Shown here: positions 46,258-56,941 of the stretch, piece by piece | Layout: each line of letters begins with the position of its first letter | Position numbering within the stretch: position 1 is the stretch's first letter | The notes under the pieces: model-generated | What the model was told of the DNA's origin: nothing | The model's input: only the letters and a program-made list of their open reading frames with translations | Databases searched by the model: none | Made by a program: the position numbers and the translations under genes | Origin: Jaltomata sinuosa | Lineage: Eukaryota; Streptophyta; Magnoliopsida; Solanales; Solanaceae | Direction: 5' to 3' | Assembly: GCA_003996215.1 (NCBI GenBank) | Contig: QJPP01001842.1 | Coordinates: forward strand, 124,001 to 188,000 | DNA: 64,000 nucleotides

Positions 46258-47025
46258 TTAGAAATGACAACGGGGCGGTGCGGGTGCGGGTTTTAGGCTA
46301 TGCGGAGCGAGGCGAGTTTACGGCAATGCGGGTGCGGCCGGGTTTGAAAAAAAAAATCAAAATTAAAGCGAGGCGGGGAGGGTTTATGCGGGTTTAAATA
46401 TAGTTAACTTATTTTCTTGCTACCATTTTTGCATGTTGATTTTTGTATTCTACTTTAGCAATTGCAGTTAATTTCCAAACTTATAGTTCCCAGGACATTT
46501 TACATCAAAGTAATACGTAGAGTAATTTTTGTTATCTACTTAAACAATGTTGCAAAATACTGTGAACTTTTCGTTTTTCATATTTTAGCTCGTTTACATT
46601 AAATTTTTATTACCCCATCTTAACCACGATTTGAAAAAGAATTAGTAATTAGTCTCTGCCTCTCTGGACATTCTCATTTTCTCTTCATATAAATATTGTT
46701 GGGGTATACTTGTATAGTTTTAAACTTTTTTTTAAAAAAAAAAGAATGTGTATTGTGACACTTTAAAATTTTTATTTAAGAAACAAAACAACTTTATTAA
46801 ATACAAAAACAGATAAAATTGGCAAGTTCTAACCAGTGAAATATTAACAGTGAAAGCAAATCAGTCTGGTAATCGCCTTTTAGTTAATTTCATCTAGCCA
46901 TAAAAATTTAAGTGGGGCAGGGTGGTGCTGGTTGAAATCACTCAATTATGCTATGCCGGGTGGGATAGGGCGGGGCAGGTTGAAATCTTCGCGGGTTCAT
47001 GCAGGTTCGCCCCACAACAGCACCA
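46258..47025. repeat. GC-rich-ended MITE-like repeat (candidate)
   Basis: The left edge is GGGGCGGTGCGGGTGCGGGT and the right edge GGGTTCATGCAGGTTCGCCC, roughly inverse to one another. The interior is AT-rich and non-coding. Such GCGGG-rich repeats are common in Solanaceae. Ends and family are not firm. Confidence 0.4.
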
Positions 47026-47154
47026 CATCGCTTCACTGATGACATTATTCTAACAGGTTGCATTAACACTTCCACATGCCATTCTATAGTGGACATCCTT
47101 AACGAATTCATGGCCATTATATCTGCCCATTGGAGACAGACTCTTGCAGAAATG

Positions 47155-47245
47155 CAAGGTAAGACTGCGTACTATAGACCCTTGTGGTCGGGCCCTTCTC
47201 TGGACCCTGCGCATAGCGGCAACTTTAGTGCACCGGGCTACTCAT
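47155..47245 (+). repeat. Au-type SINE 3' half
   Basis: GTAAGACTGCGTACTATAGA, CCCTTGTGGTCGGGCCCTTC, then GGACCCTGCGCATAGCGGC and GTGCACCGGGCT match the 3' half of the Au SINE known from Solanaceae and other plants. The tRNA-related 5' half is missing. Confidence 0.75.
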
Positions 47246-47307
47246 TTATATCTAGCCAAAAAATCAACTATATACTAAATCAAAGATTTTCTTCTCCACC
47301 AGATGCT

Positions 47308-47325
47308 CACTACAAGAAAAAAAAA
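47308..47325 (+). repeat. CACTA-type terminus (short remnant)
   Basis: CACTACAAGAAAAAAAA, the same terminal word as at 55119, sits inside the LINE fragment. No matching second end was seen. Confidence 0.4.
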
Positions 47326-47720
47326 CTTTGCCCTAGCCAATTTTCAGTGTCAGAAAGGAAGAAACTTTGGAAAGTACCTGGAATTCCCACTTTTTACTTC
47401 CAAACCCACAAATGCTGATTTTCCGTTTATCATTGACACTTTCGCAATGGATGAGTGGGTTTGGAAAACAATATTTTTAAATCATGCCGAAAGGATTACT
47501 CTCATCAATACTAGTTAGCTTTAATTAGTCTTCAAATCATGTAATGCAATTAATCAGGCTTCCTATCAACATAACCCATAAATTGGAGACCTGTGAGAAT
47601 AATTTTCTTTGCGGTTCAACTGATATTAAGAAAAAAGTTTCACTTTGTATCCTGCAATTCTGTTACTCGTGAAAAAAATAAGGGAGGCCTAGGAATTCAA
47701 TCCCTCAAAATAAAAAATAG

Positions 47721-48029
47721 CATCATGGATGCAGTAACAACAATATTTGCATCAACTCTAAGAGTTTTACCTATAGCCACATTGGTAGAATCATCAGCAG
47801 GGAACACAGAAGGTGGCCGGACAGGAATAATGAAGACCGTCATCGGATTTTATTTTCTGTTTTCACACCTTTGATTGCTAGTGTGCCCCCGTGATAGGGA
47901 AGGTGTGATAGATGGACCTGAGCTTGTGAATTGTTGCAGCTTATGGTATTTAGATATATTGATGTTTTTTCTTATTGTGAAGGAGTGTCTAAATACTGTG
48001 TTTCTGTTGTTTCACTTTATAGGATAGAC
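47721..48029. other. Unassigned spacer
   Basis: About 300 bp between the LINE fragment and the right arm. No family or gene recognised. Confidence 0.4.
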
Positions 48030-50512
48030 TTACCGTGCATATGTGAGTTATAGAAAAAAACATAAAACCTAACAAAAAAGCAATTCATTCTTCCTTGAAA
48101 TTGGACCTCGGAAAAACAAAGTGAAACAAACATGTAATTAGACTCAAATTGCGAATCTATGATTGAATTGCGAAAACTTTTGAATAGGTTTTCATGATCT
48201 TGAACCGATCTTAACTGGGATCGCAAATCCCAAATTTGTCTATGATGAAATGATAATTTAAGAAGAGTATTAGCGTAAACAGTTGCACATAAAGTGCAGC
48301 TTTAAAATGATAGTACAAAATATATGAACCAGCCAGTAAACAACTAATCAGCTCTTGTAATTGCTTAAGCGAATCAGCTCCAAGTAGTTCTAGCATCTTA
48401 CTTGTGGACTTTTAGATTTTGTGTACATCAAATATACGTCCCCGCTGATTTACAAGTTGAAAAAGACATTCATCTCCTGGATTCAGGCCATAAGCTGCAG
48501 TAATTTGTTTCCATCCACTAGTCAAAACATTAAAACCTTCTCTGCCATGATAAAAGGTAGGCCAGATTCTTTTATCCAGTCCTCGGAGAAAAATAATCCT
48601 CCTTCCCTTCTTTGACCTTTTCAGTAAATGTTTTTGCCAGGATTCTGGTAATTCCTGCACAAGCATAAAGGAGGTCTAGATTCATCAAGAGAAAAAAAAG
48701 GATACACAAACTGGGAAATAAAGACAAGTACAATCAATTAATTGCAACGTAGAGGGGACTAGATTCTCTAAGCAATATGCCTGAAAAAAATGCCATCATT
48801 CAGCCAAGTATAAGCATTCACTTTTGATTTAAATGTCATTATTGGCATGTCCTGCTTCGCAAGCGCTAAACTTGAAACATAATTACACATTATCTAAGTA
48901 TTAATAATAAGTTATAGTGTGTCCAGTGTGATTTTGAGATGCTTATTTTCAAAGTAAAATAATTTCATTGTTTAAGCCCAAAAGTGTCCTGACAAAGACT
49001 CATATAAACTCCAGAAGTGTCCATGCCCGTATTGATAAATATTCATATAGAATCCATCAACTAGTAATAATATTGCAATCCACCAAAAATGACGGAAGGG
49101 ATGAGATTTAAACAAGGTGTTACCAGAAAATCTCGACCATTAACCTCCACCAAACATGAATAACTGTCTGCATTGAGGGATGGTGCGTCTCCTGAATCAT
49201 CAGGCACACTTTTGATGTCTTTTTCATTACTATTCACATACTCTTCTCCTGACTCTTGTACACAATGACAAAAGAAAATGCAGTAAGACCGAAATTTAAG
49301 CAACCCAGCAAGGAAAGGAGAGCATGATATTTTAGTGGGGAGTAAGTCCCAAATGAATGACTAAAATTGTGATTCCCTTTTTAGACCCAGTAGCAATTGC
49401 TTCCCTTTGTATTTCTGGATTATTATACAACCCATGAGATGTGTACTTATACAATGAGTCAAAGACTCAATAAGAAAAGACAATCAATTACATTCAATAC
49501 AATCAATACTTGATATTAGTAAGGTCGGCGTACACAACCATATGCATATCCCGCTTGTGGGATTATACTGGGTATGTTCTAGACGTGAGACTGCATTTGG
49601 GCCAGCTAGCTCAAGACAGAGGTCAAGCTCAACATGCGTCAGCAATACCAAGCTTTAGCTGAGCCCTCAATGCCTCAACTACATAGCCCTAATATGTATA
49701 TTCAAGACAACACAAGAAAAACAAAAGAATCCTAACAATTTGTTGTAAACAGAAAGCTTACCAAACTGAGATGCTTCTTTGGATTTCTTATCTTTTGGAC
49801 CCAGCAGTGAAGTCCTAATTGCTTCTGGATAAATCATTGCTCTTTTTTTTCCTTTTCTATTGTCACGACTGCTAGTTCCTTGTGCAAGATCTTTTCTTGT
49901 TGGCATTTCAAAACTTGACAAATGAAAGCACAACCTATCGTCGTCTTGATCATTTTGAGCATCTCTATCAATCATACTAGTGTATGTGACCTTTTCAAAC
50001 TCTGACGCACCAGATGTTATTTGAAGCAGGGGGGTAGTTGCTTCAGGATTAGTCCTTCCTATTTTTTTTCCTTTTCCAGTATCACTGCAGAAGTTGATCA
50101 TTTCACAACCGCTTGTTCCAAATATTTGAACAATGAAGTGCTGACTGGATGGAACATAGCGGAAAACCAAGAAGTTGCCCAATTTCAGACCATGTTCTGA
50201 TGAAAATTCAGGCCATCCCTGTTTGATAGCAAGTGAACCGTTTTGCTTACACACTGTTACCCTCCATCGCAGTCCACTTGAGTCCTCCAGATAAGTTCCC
50301 TTATCAGCTAAGTGTGAAATTGACCGAGCAAACTTTAGGGGGAAGTACTGAAAAGAAATTGCAGAAATTAAAACAAAGTAATACCACATATTGATACATA
50401 ACTCAAATGCTAAGCTAAAGAAACAAGTTTACGACCATATCCTTGGAGTTCTGGATGGTACAATTATTTATAACACAAATGCCAAAACATCTTTTAAATG
50501 CATATTGGTTTC
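48030..50512 (-). repeat. Right arm of large inverted duplication (B3 locus)
   Basis: Inverse match to 42140-44790. The outer edge is near 50512 and the inner edge near 48030, where both arms share the sequence around TTTCAAGGAAGAATGAATTG before diverging. Confidence 0.85.
48412..50347 (-). CDS. B3-domain transcription factor (REM-like), minus-strand copy, 5' exon uncertain
   Basis: Three exons by splice signals: 50347-49762, 49254-49124 and 48654-48412. Acceptors are TTTTCAG, TACAAG and GTGCAG; donors are GGTAAGC and GGTAACA. Phases fit (1, then 0) and the joined frame is open for about 320 codons to a stop at 48412. The first B3 core reads YFPLKFARSISHLADKGTYL, WRVTVCKQNGSLAIKQG and FLVFRYVPSSQHFIVQIFG. 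A basic/acidic linker follows. The second B3 core reads SCLVEVNGRDFL-ELPESWQKHL and IIFLRGLDKRIWPTFYHGRE with YGLNPGDECLFQL. Such proteins bind DNA in the nucleus. The first beta-strand of domain 1 must come from an upstream exon; see 50885-50938. Confidence 0.75.
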
Positions 50513-50884
50513 ATTTGATAAAACATAAAATACCTCAATGCCACTGTTAAGTATATTCCTTTAAGAAGCTTAGTAAATGATTTATGATCTACAGAACAAA
50601 AATTTGACAGGTACTAAATCAGTTTGATTCTTAATCAGATTTCTCACAAAGTTCCATAGAAAAGAAGTATCACAACATTTCCTTTTCAAGAGTTACGTCA
50701 TCTTTTTATTAATTTGCACATCAGTCTAAGAACAAATGGGTATATCTCAGTGAAGTTTAACGGAAGAGGATCAAACTATGCTAACAGAGCAAATAGTCTC
50801 ATAAAATGACCATCAATAATAGGTAACAACCTTCCATTTTTTTTGATATAGTAGCTAACAAACTTCTTATAGTAAGTCATTTAC

Positions 50885-50938
50885 CTGGATAACTTGATTG
50901 TTTGGGACATGAAGAACAAGATGATACTTGCCAAACAT
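50885..50938 (-). CDS. Candidate first exon of the minus-strand B3 gene
   Basis: An ATG at 50938 opens MFGKYHLVLHVPNNQVIQ and ends at CAG/GTAAAT, in phase 0 with the next exon. The join would give VIQ-YFPLKFARS, a plausible start of a B3 fold (short beta-strand before the P-x-K-F helix start). It lies outside the duplicated arm. Weak evidence: length 18 codons, no homology support. Confidence 0.3.
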
Positions 50939-51156
50939 TTACTTGGTTAAGAGTTGTGCATTTATTTATTTCAGAAGTTGTAATGCATGATCAATATATT
51001 CCTGCATTTATTTATTCCCATACAAAGGTTGACCGAGGCACCACTATCTTTACCATATGTCAATTACTAGTTACAAAGATTGACGTGCAAGTCCAGCGGA
51101 TCTATTAAGGAGGGAGGGCGTGCAACGGCACCCGCACACAAGAGGTCAAAACAGTG

Positions 51157-51175
51157 AGTGTGTGTGTGTGTGTGT
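51157..51175. repeat. GT/TG microsatellite
   Basis: About nine GT units followed by an ATATAT/TATGTA stretch. Confidence 0.9.
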
Positions 51176-54100
51176 CTGAGTACATATATATGTATATGCA
51201 TATTTATTTCTTAGGAGTGTTTGAAAGGTTTAGTAGAGGAGAAAAAGAGAGTGTTTTCATTAAGCCTGCTGGTTAGCTTAGGTGTTGTTTCATCCTTGGA
51301 AAAGACTTAGACTTAGGATTGAGTTCCTCAGTTGTCTTAGGATTCTGGTAGAATGGTAACCACAATAATAACTAATTAAACCTAGTGGATATGCTCAAAA
51401 GTTAGCATCCCCGATGTCATCAACACGTAGACAATTAACTACAATAATAACTAATTGCACATATGGTTATCAAAACAAAATATACATTTAAAACGACTAC
51501 TTTAAATTAAGTCGAGAAAACAAGCATACACAAAGAATCGCTCTTTACCATGAATTGTAAGTACCATGCTTCAATCATTACTTTAAAGAAATAAAGAGCC
51601 CTCTTTCCGTCATGACATGCTTCCATCTCCTCCCTATACAGAGTATTTGAGTATGCTTCCCAGCTATGAAACTTCTAAATCCTACAAAGTATATCAAAAT
51701 ATCAACTAGAAGTTTAAGTTTAAAAATTAACTTTCACACCATGTTGCTGAACATCAATTTTATCTCGAGTCATTTTCCATGTTTATATTGAGTGTTCTTC
51801 AACTGCAAAACTACGATCCATGAGTTGTTAAGACTTCTTTACAAAAATTGATAAAACAGAGAGTACCCATAACTTTCATTCCAAAAATGTGTAAACTTAT
51901 AAGACCCTTGATATGAGTTAAAGTGACCAAATAAACCAGAGACTGTTCCAAGTGAACACTAACGCCATCCATTCCTATTTACTTAACACAGTGCAGAAAA
52001 CAGAACAATTATTCAATCATAATTGTAATGAAAATGCAAGTACCAATTTAATCTGAAGCATGCCATCATTAAAAATTACAATAAAAATAACTACATGGTA
52101 TGACATTAATAATACCAAAGAAAGTTAATTTTATCTTAACCACTTAGTCGAATTTTTATCCACATTGAAAATAGTTTTCCTGCATGTTCTATATCACTAT
52201 ATTAACAAAAGAGGAAATTTTGATGTTGGCACTACATTTGGAAAATGCAATGGATTGGCATTTTTGCATAGCTGTAACAGAAAAGGAAAGCTTTTAAAAC
52301 CAAAAGACAAAAACAGAAAAACATAGAGTCAAAATAGTTTGTAAGTATGCATAGTATAGTTTTGATCCCTTTACTGGCAAAATGATAAAAACGGTATCTT
52401 ATATTAAAGGGTAGGTTTAAAATAGTTTGTATGTATATATTGAACAGTTCTAATATTTAGGTTTGTTAAAAGTTACCGGTGTTCAAGCATTTAATAATTT
52501 AAGTTCATTAAATTTGATGAAAATGGTTAAAACAAAATGTAATTATAAATATGAAGAAAGTCTCATTAAATTCTAAAGTATACAATATAAATGTCTAAAG
52601 TATGGTCTTATGAAGAATAAACATAGGTCTTTTTTACCTGACGTTTGATATAGCTTATCTGGCCAACTTCAAACATTTTCACCGGAGTTGTTGACCTTGA
52701 GATAAGGCTTATTTCAAATATTTTTTACTTGAGCAATTTTCAAACATTTTGACATGAGGTCGAGTATATATTTTCCTCAACTTTAGACATATATACTGAA
52801 ATTCAATAAATCAATTAGAGAAAAAAAAAAGGCTTCAGTTTTTGTGCAAATTTATATGAAGTAGGTTGATTTTTAAAAAAATGAGTTTCAATTAAATGGG
52901 TCTTGAAAACAATGGCAAATCACCATTATTGAAAAATGGGTTAGTTAATTTATTATTGTTTTGACAAATTGGTGATTGAAGTTTGTTTTTTATGATATAT
53001 TATATATTTTTTATGATATATGAAACTTATGTTTCAAATTTTATCTTATTTATAGTTAATTTGGGTATTCAATTGTATATTGGATTGTTGAATTTCGAAC
53101 AACAATCTTTTTGGGCGAAAAAAGTTCAGTGAATTTCAGATCTTGCAATGAGGTAGCATGCCACATTTCATCCACCTCACTCAAATGACAGGTCATGTGA
53201 AATTTAAGAAGTCATGATAGAAAATTGTTCAAAATAAGGGTATTTTTGTTAAATTTCATAACATGTTTTTTAAGCCAGTATAACAACAGACAAACTTAAC
53301 TAATAAATGAATGTATAGGGGTATCTTTGACCCTTTCCCCTCCTATTTTATAAGGAAAAAGAAGAAAAATTACTTTCTAATTTTTTATTAGTTAAAAAGA
53401 TTTTGAAATAAAAGAAACAAGAATTTATTTTTTAAAAATAATATTTCTATTAGGAAAAAACGTGTTTAAAGAGAAAAAATAATATGTATATTAAGAAAAA
53501 AGCAATTTTGACCCAATTAAGTAACAATGGAGAAATTTTGGAATAAAGTATTAATGGCAAGGGCATTTGGTATCAAGCTATTAACATATGACATTTTTGT
53601 TCAATTTCACACAGTTTAAAGGCATTTTGACCCTTTTCCGTGGTATAGATATTAAGCAATATATGAATTAAAAGCAATTTACAAAAATATCCTTTATCAC
53701 TTTAGAATCAAAATCCATTCTCGTGTAAAATTACTTGTATCCATGTCTATCTCTATATGTTCGGCTACAAGCTCTAAGCATTTGAAGTACTATCATAAAT
53801 CTATTTTTTATTTTCAGGTTGTATAAAACAAAATATTTAGTTGAAGTTTAATAGTCATCATTTGCACAATAATTTTCAACAATGGCAAATCGATCTCCCT
53901 TTTTTATTTTTCACGAAGTTAATTTCTTGGATGACTATCTAAATTATAGAAATAACTTAGTAAAGTCACTTTTATTTGTTTTTGTAATATTTCAATCGGT
54001 AAATATTAGTTTAGGAGACTTACAAGTTTTTGCTTTGTGAAACCATATTTGTAGCTATCAAGATCGTTGCAAATCTTCACCAAATGGATAAATTCTCTTT

Positions 54101-54236
54101 GTCCAAAGTTCAAATATCCTAAGAAGATGCAGAACACATTATTTTTATATGTTTTGGATAGATAAGCCTAGCCGTCTATTATGGTGGAAAAACTCTCTTT
54201 TTCTACACTCATAATGGTGTATTTATACAACAAGGA

Positions 54237-54306
54237 TTAGGGTTAAGAATGAAGACAAGTTGATGGGCGGGTTAGGGTTAAGAAGGAAGACAATCTGATG
54301 GGCTAA
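54237..54306. repeat. 35 bp tandem duplication
   Basis: Units starting TTAGGGTTAAGAATGAAGAC at 54237 and TTAGGGTTAAGAAGGAAGAC at 54272. Confidence 0.85.
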
Positions 54307-55118
54307 TGGGCCAATTAACTTATGAGTGGACCTGACCTAAAAGTTACTTTCAACATCTCTCACTCACAAATAAGAGAGTGCTCAAACTCTATCAAGCAAA
54401 GAATTAAAATATATTCTCCTTTAAATTCCCTTGCATCATTTCATATCTATTGTTTACACCCAATTTTTACCCTTCACTATTTAATTAATTGATGAGGTTC
54501 TCAATTTTAAATAATTAAAGATAATTGTTTTGCCAAAATCAGGAAATATTTCCAAGACATTTTACTATTTTTCAAGAATAAAATATATATATCTATATAC
54601 TCATAATATATAGATTTATATTATTTTTAATCTTAAATAAATATTTAAAAAACGACTTTTGTGGAAATTGTGATAAATTGATTAATTTTTTTTTCTTCAA
54701 AATCAATTAAATAGGAAATTAGTTTGCAAATTGGTGTTTTATATTAAATAATAAAGTACCGTGTCAAATTGATTATCCTAAATGGTTAAATTAAGATTCT
54801 TAATTGGTTAATTTGAATTTAATTCATCTCCATCTAATTATGGCTAAATATAATCTAATGATGTTGTGAAAGGAAAATGTGCTTGCGGGATACAATTAGA
54901 AATATTGTGTGATTATGATCGACTGTTTTGTCATTAACTCTCAGTGGACTAGTGTTTCCTTGATATTTTTTCTAGTACATGTAAGCCTGTATAGTATGAG
55001 AAAGTTGTGTTACTACCCATGTTTAGTATCAGACAGTGGGATTGAATATTAGATGATCACTGTGGTAAAAAGAATGACGGTATAAGGGTGATAATGCTAG
55101 TTTTGGAGAATTGATCTA

Positions 55119-55560
55119 CACTACAAGAAAAATGACCTTTAACGAGGGGCGAATTGATCGTTAAAAGTCCAAATTCGATCGCTAAAGGTCAATAACGACC
55201 AAAAAAAATTCAATCGTCGCCGGTCAATAAAAGTTTCACCATTAAAAGTTAATGATCGAATTGAAATTCAGACGTTATAAGTACTTTTAGTGACAACATA
55301 AATTCCAGTATTACATGTCCTTTTTAGCGACTGACTTTTTCCTTCACTTATTTTTTATCTGATTATTAAAAATATGTAACGACAATAAATAATTTAATTA
55401 TACAATTACTTTTAGCGAGCAAATTTTCTTTCGTTAATTGTATGCTAGTTTAAACACCAATACTTTTAACAACCAAATTCTCGGCGTTCATTATCATTTT
55501 AATATTTGATTAAAGTCAATGGTAAAAGAATTACAAAGATCAAATTTCTTTTCACTATTT
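55119..55560 (+). mobile_element. CACTA (EnSpm-type) transposon end
   Basis: CACTACAAGAAAAATG at 55119, preceded by CTA (possible 3 bp target site). Subterminal short repeats follow on both strands (GAATTGATCGTTAAAAG, AATTCGATCGCTAAAGG, TACTTTTAGTGAC, TACTTTTAGCGAG, TACTTTTAACAAC). This is the usual pattern of transposase-binding subterminal regions. No complementary end CTTGTAGTG was found before 56942, so the element is cut short or its end lies elsewhere. Confidence 0.7.
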
Positions 55561-56941
55561 TACAAAAAAATATACTACTGAATAATAAATATTATGTCAT
55601 TCCGAGACACATCCAAAATTATATTAAATAATTAATATTCATATAAAAGTCCTTCGTCAATACAAAGAACTTTTAAAGAAAAGATATATCATCTAAGTTG
55701 ATCTTTATCAACTCCTAAAAAGAGAGATGGCAATTTGCAACATATATACATAGATATCATCTGTAAACCATCCCTAACAAAATGAAAGTCATCTTGTACT
55801 TCAACTTGTCCCTTGCTTTCTTGAATGATAAATTTTTCATATTCAAATTCTTGAGCTGTACAAAATCAAGTGTATGTTAGCTTAATAGAAAAGAATAAGC
55901 TCTTAAAGAAAAAAATATAAGACTTCAACAATCTTACCATAAAGGATGATTGAAGTTCCTAAAAAAGTACGTGAATAATAACTATCACAAAATAATATGA
56001 TAGTTGAAGTACAACAAACACAAATATTAATAGAAATGAAAGGACAAGAATATAATATAAATTATCCCAACACATCTTCTATTCTGATACAATAAATCTA
56101 GACAGTTACAACCTATATTTACAAATAATTCTCATGACATTTTAACACTAGTACACAAGATACTTCAGGAATCAAAATATCAAAGTAAAGGCATGGAGGG
56201 TCTACCGGAAATAAATTCTTGATGTGGTTATGTTTATTGATGACAACAACAGTTTACTATCCAATAATACTGGGGTTAAGAACCTTTACATCATTTATGT
56301 AAAGGGTATAAAGGGTAGGTTGAATAGGTTGTCGATCATCTGCTTGTACAGGTGATGACTACTGTCAAGAAAGGCAATCTGATTTAAGGAAGAAACTGAC
56401 GTCTGCTATCATCTTAAATAGAAAGTAACTCCACAAAGATCTTATAAGTTCATGTATCTCAACTTCATTTTGCCCCATTTTGTTCTTATATATTAAATAT
56501 AATTAAATTATCATGCATCCCAACAAGTACATTTTGTTTCTTTTCTATTTAATACATAAGCAACAACACAGTTTTGAACAAGACAAATGCATACATGATC
56601 GTGCACTCCAATCATTGGACCTTTCACATTTGCAATTAAGGTTTGTTGCAGTCTATGATTAATCTAGAAGAAAAGAGATTAAAATAACAGAGAATAGAAA
56701 GAAAAAGTTCTATAAGAAACAATCAGGATTAACATCCATTCGGTCAAAATATATACATCTTGAAGAAACAAGACCTGTAAATGTTGAGACATGTACTTTA
56801 TTTTCAAGAAAAACAGGTCATTCTTATCTTGTATAGTAATAAGTATACTCCTATGTGCAATTAACTACTACTTGATTCACCATCTAATATAAGCTGAAAC
56901 AGCCCAAAGTCCAGTTTGTACTCCAGTTTGTACACCCTTCT
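55561..56941. other. AT-rich sequence without recognised gene
   Basis: Possibly interior of the CACTA element or plain intergenic DNA. No ORF with family resemblance. Confidence 0.4.

Larger units (their letters stand above)
47026..47720 (+). pseudogene. LINE (non-LTR retrotransposon) reverse transcriptase fragment
   Basis: RFTDDIILTGCINTSTCHSI is the catalytic-box region of a plant LINE RT, normally F/A-ADD; the first Asp pair reads DD after T. It is followed by VDILNEF. After an insertion, FGKYLEFPLFTSKPTNADFP and FLNHAERITLINTS follow, then in new frames the SVTREKNKGGLGIQSLK segment. A SINE 3' half (47155-47245) and a CACTA-like end (47308) interrupt it. Confidence 0.8.
50513..55118. other. 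Intergenic, AT-rich
   Basis: 4.6 kb with no supported gene apart from the candidate exon at 50885-50938. Items seen are a GT dinucleotide run at 51157-51175, a MITE-like edge ATAGGGGTATCTTTGACCCT (about 53317-53336), and a 35 bp tandem duplication at 54237-54306. Confidence 0.6.

Noticed and set aside
46999..47418. 139-codon ORF as a host gene
   Set aside because: It is a patchwork of GC-rich repeat, LINE RT, SINE and CACTA terminus.
49370..49680. Independent copia solo LTR in the B3 intron
   Set aside because: It looks like an old repeat remnant, but no ends or target duplication could be fixed. It is shared by both arms, so it predates the duplication.
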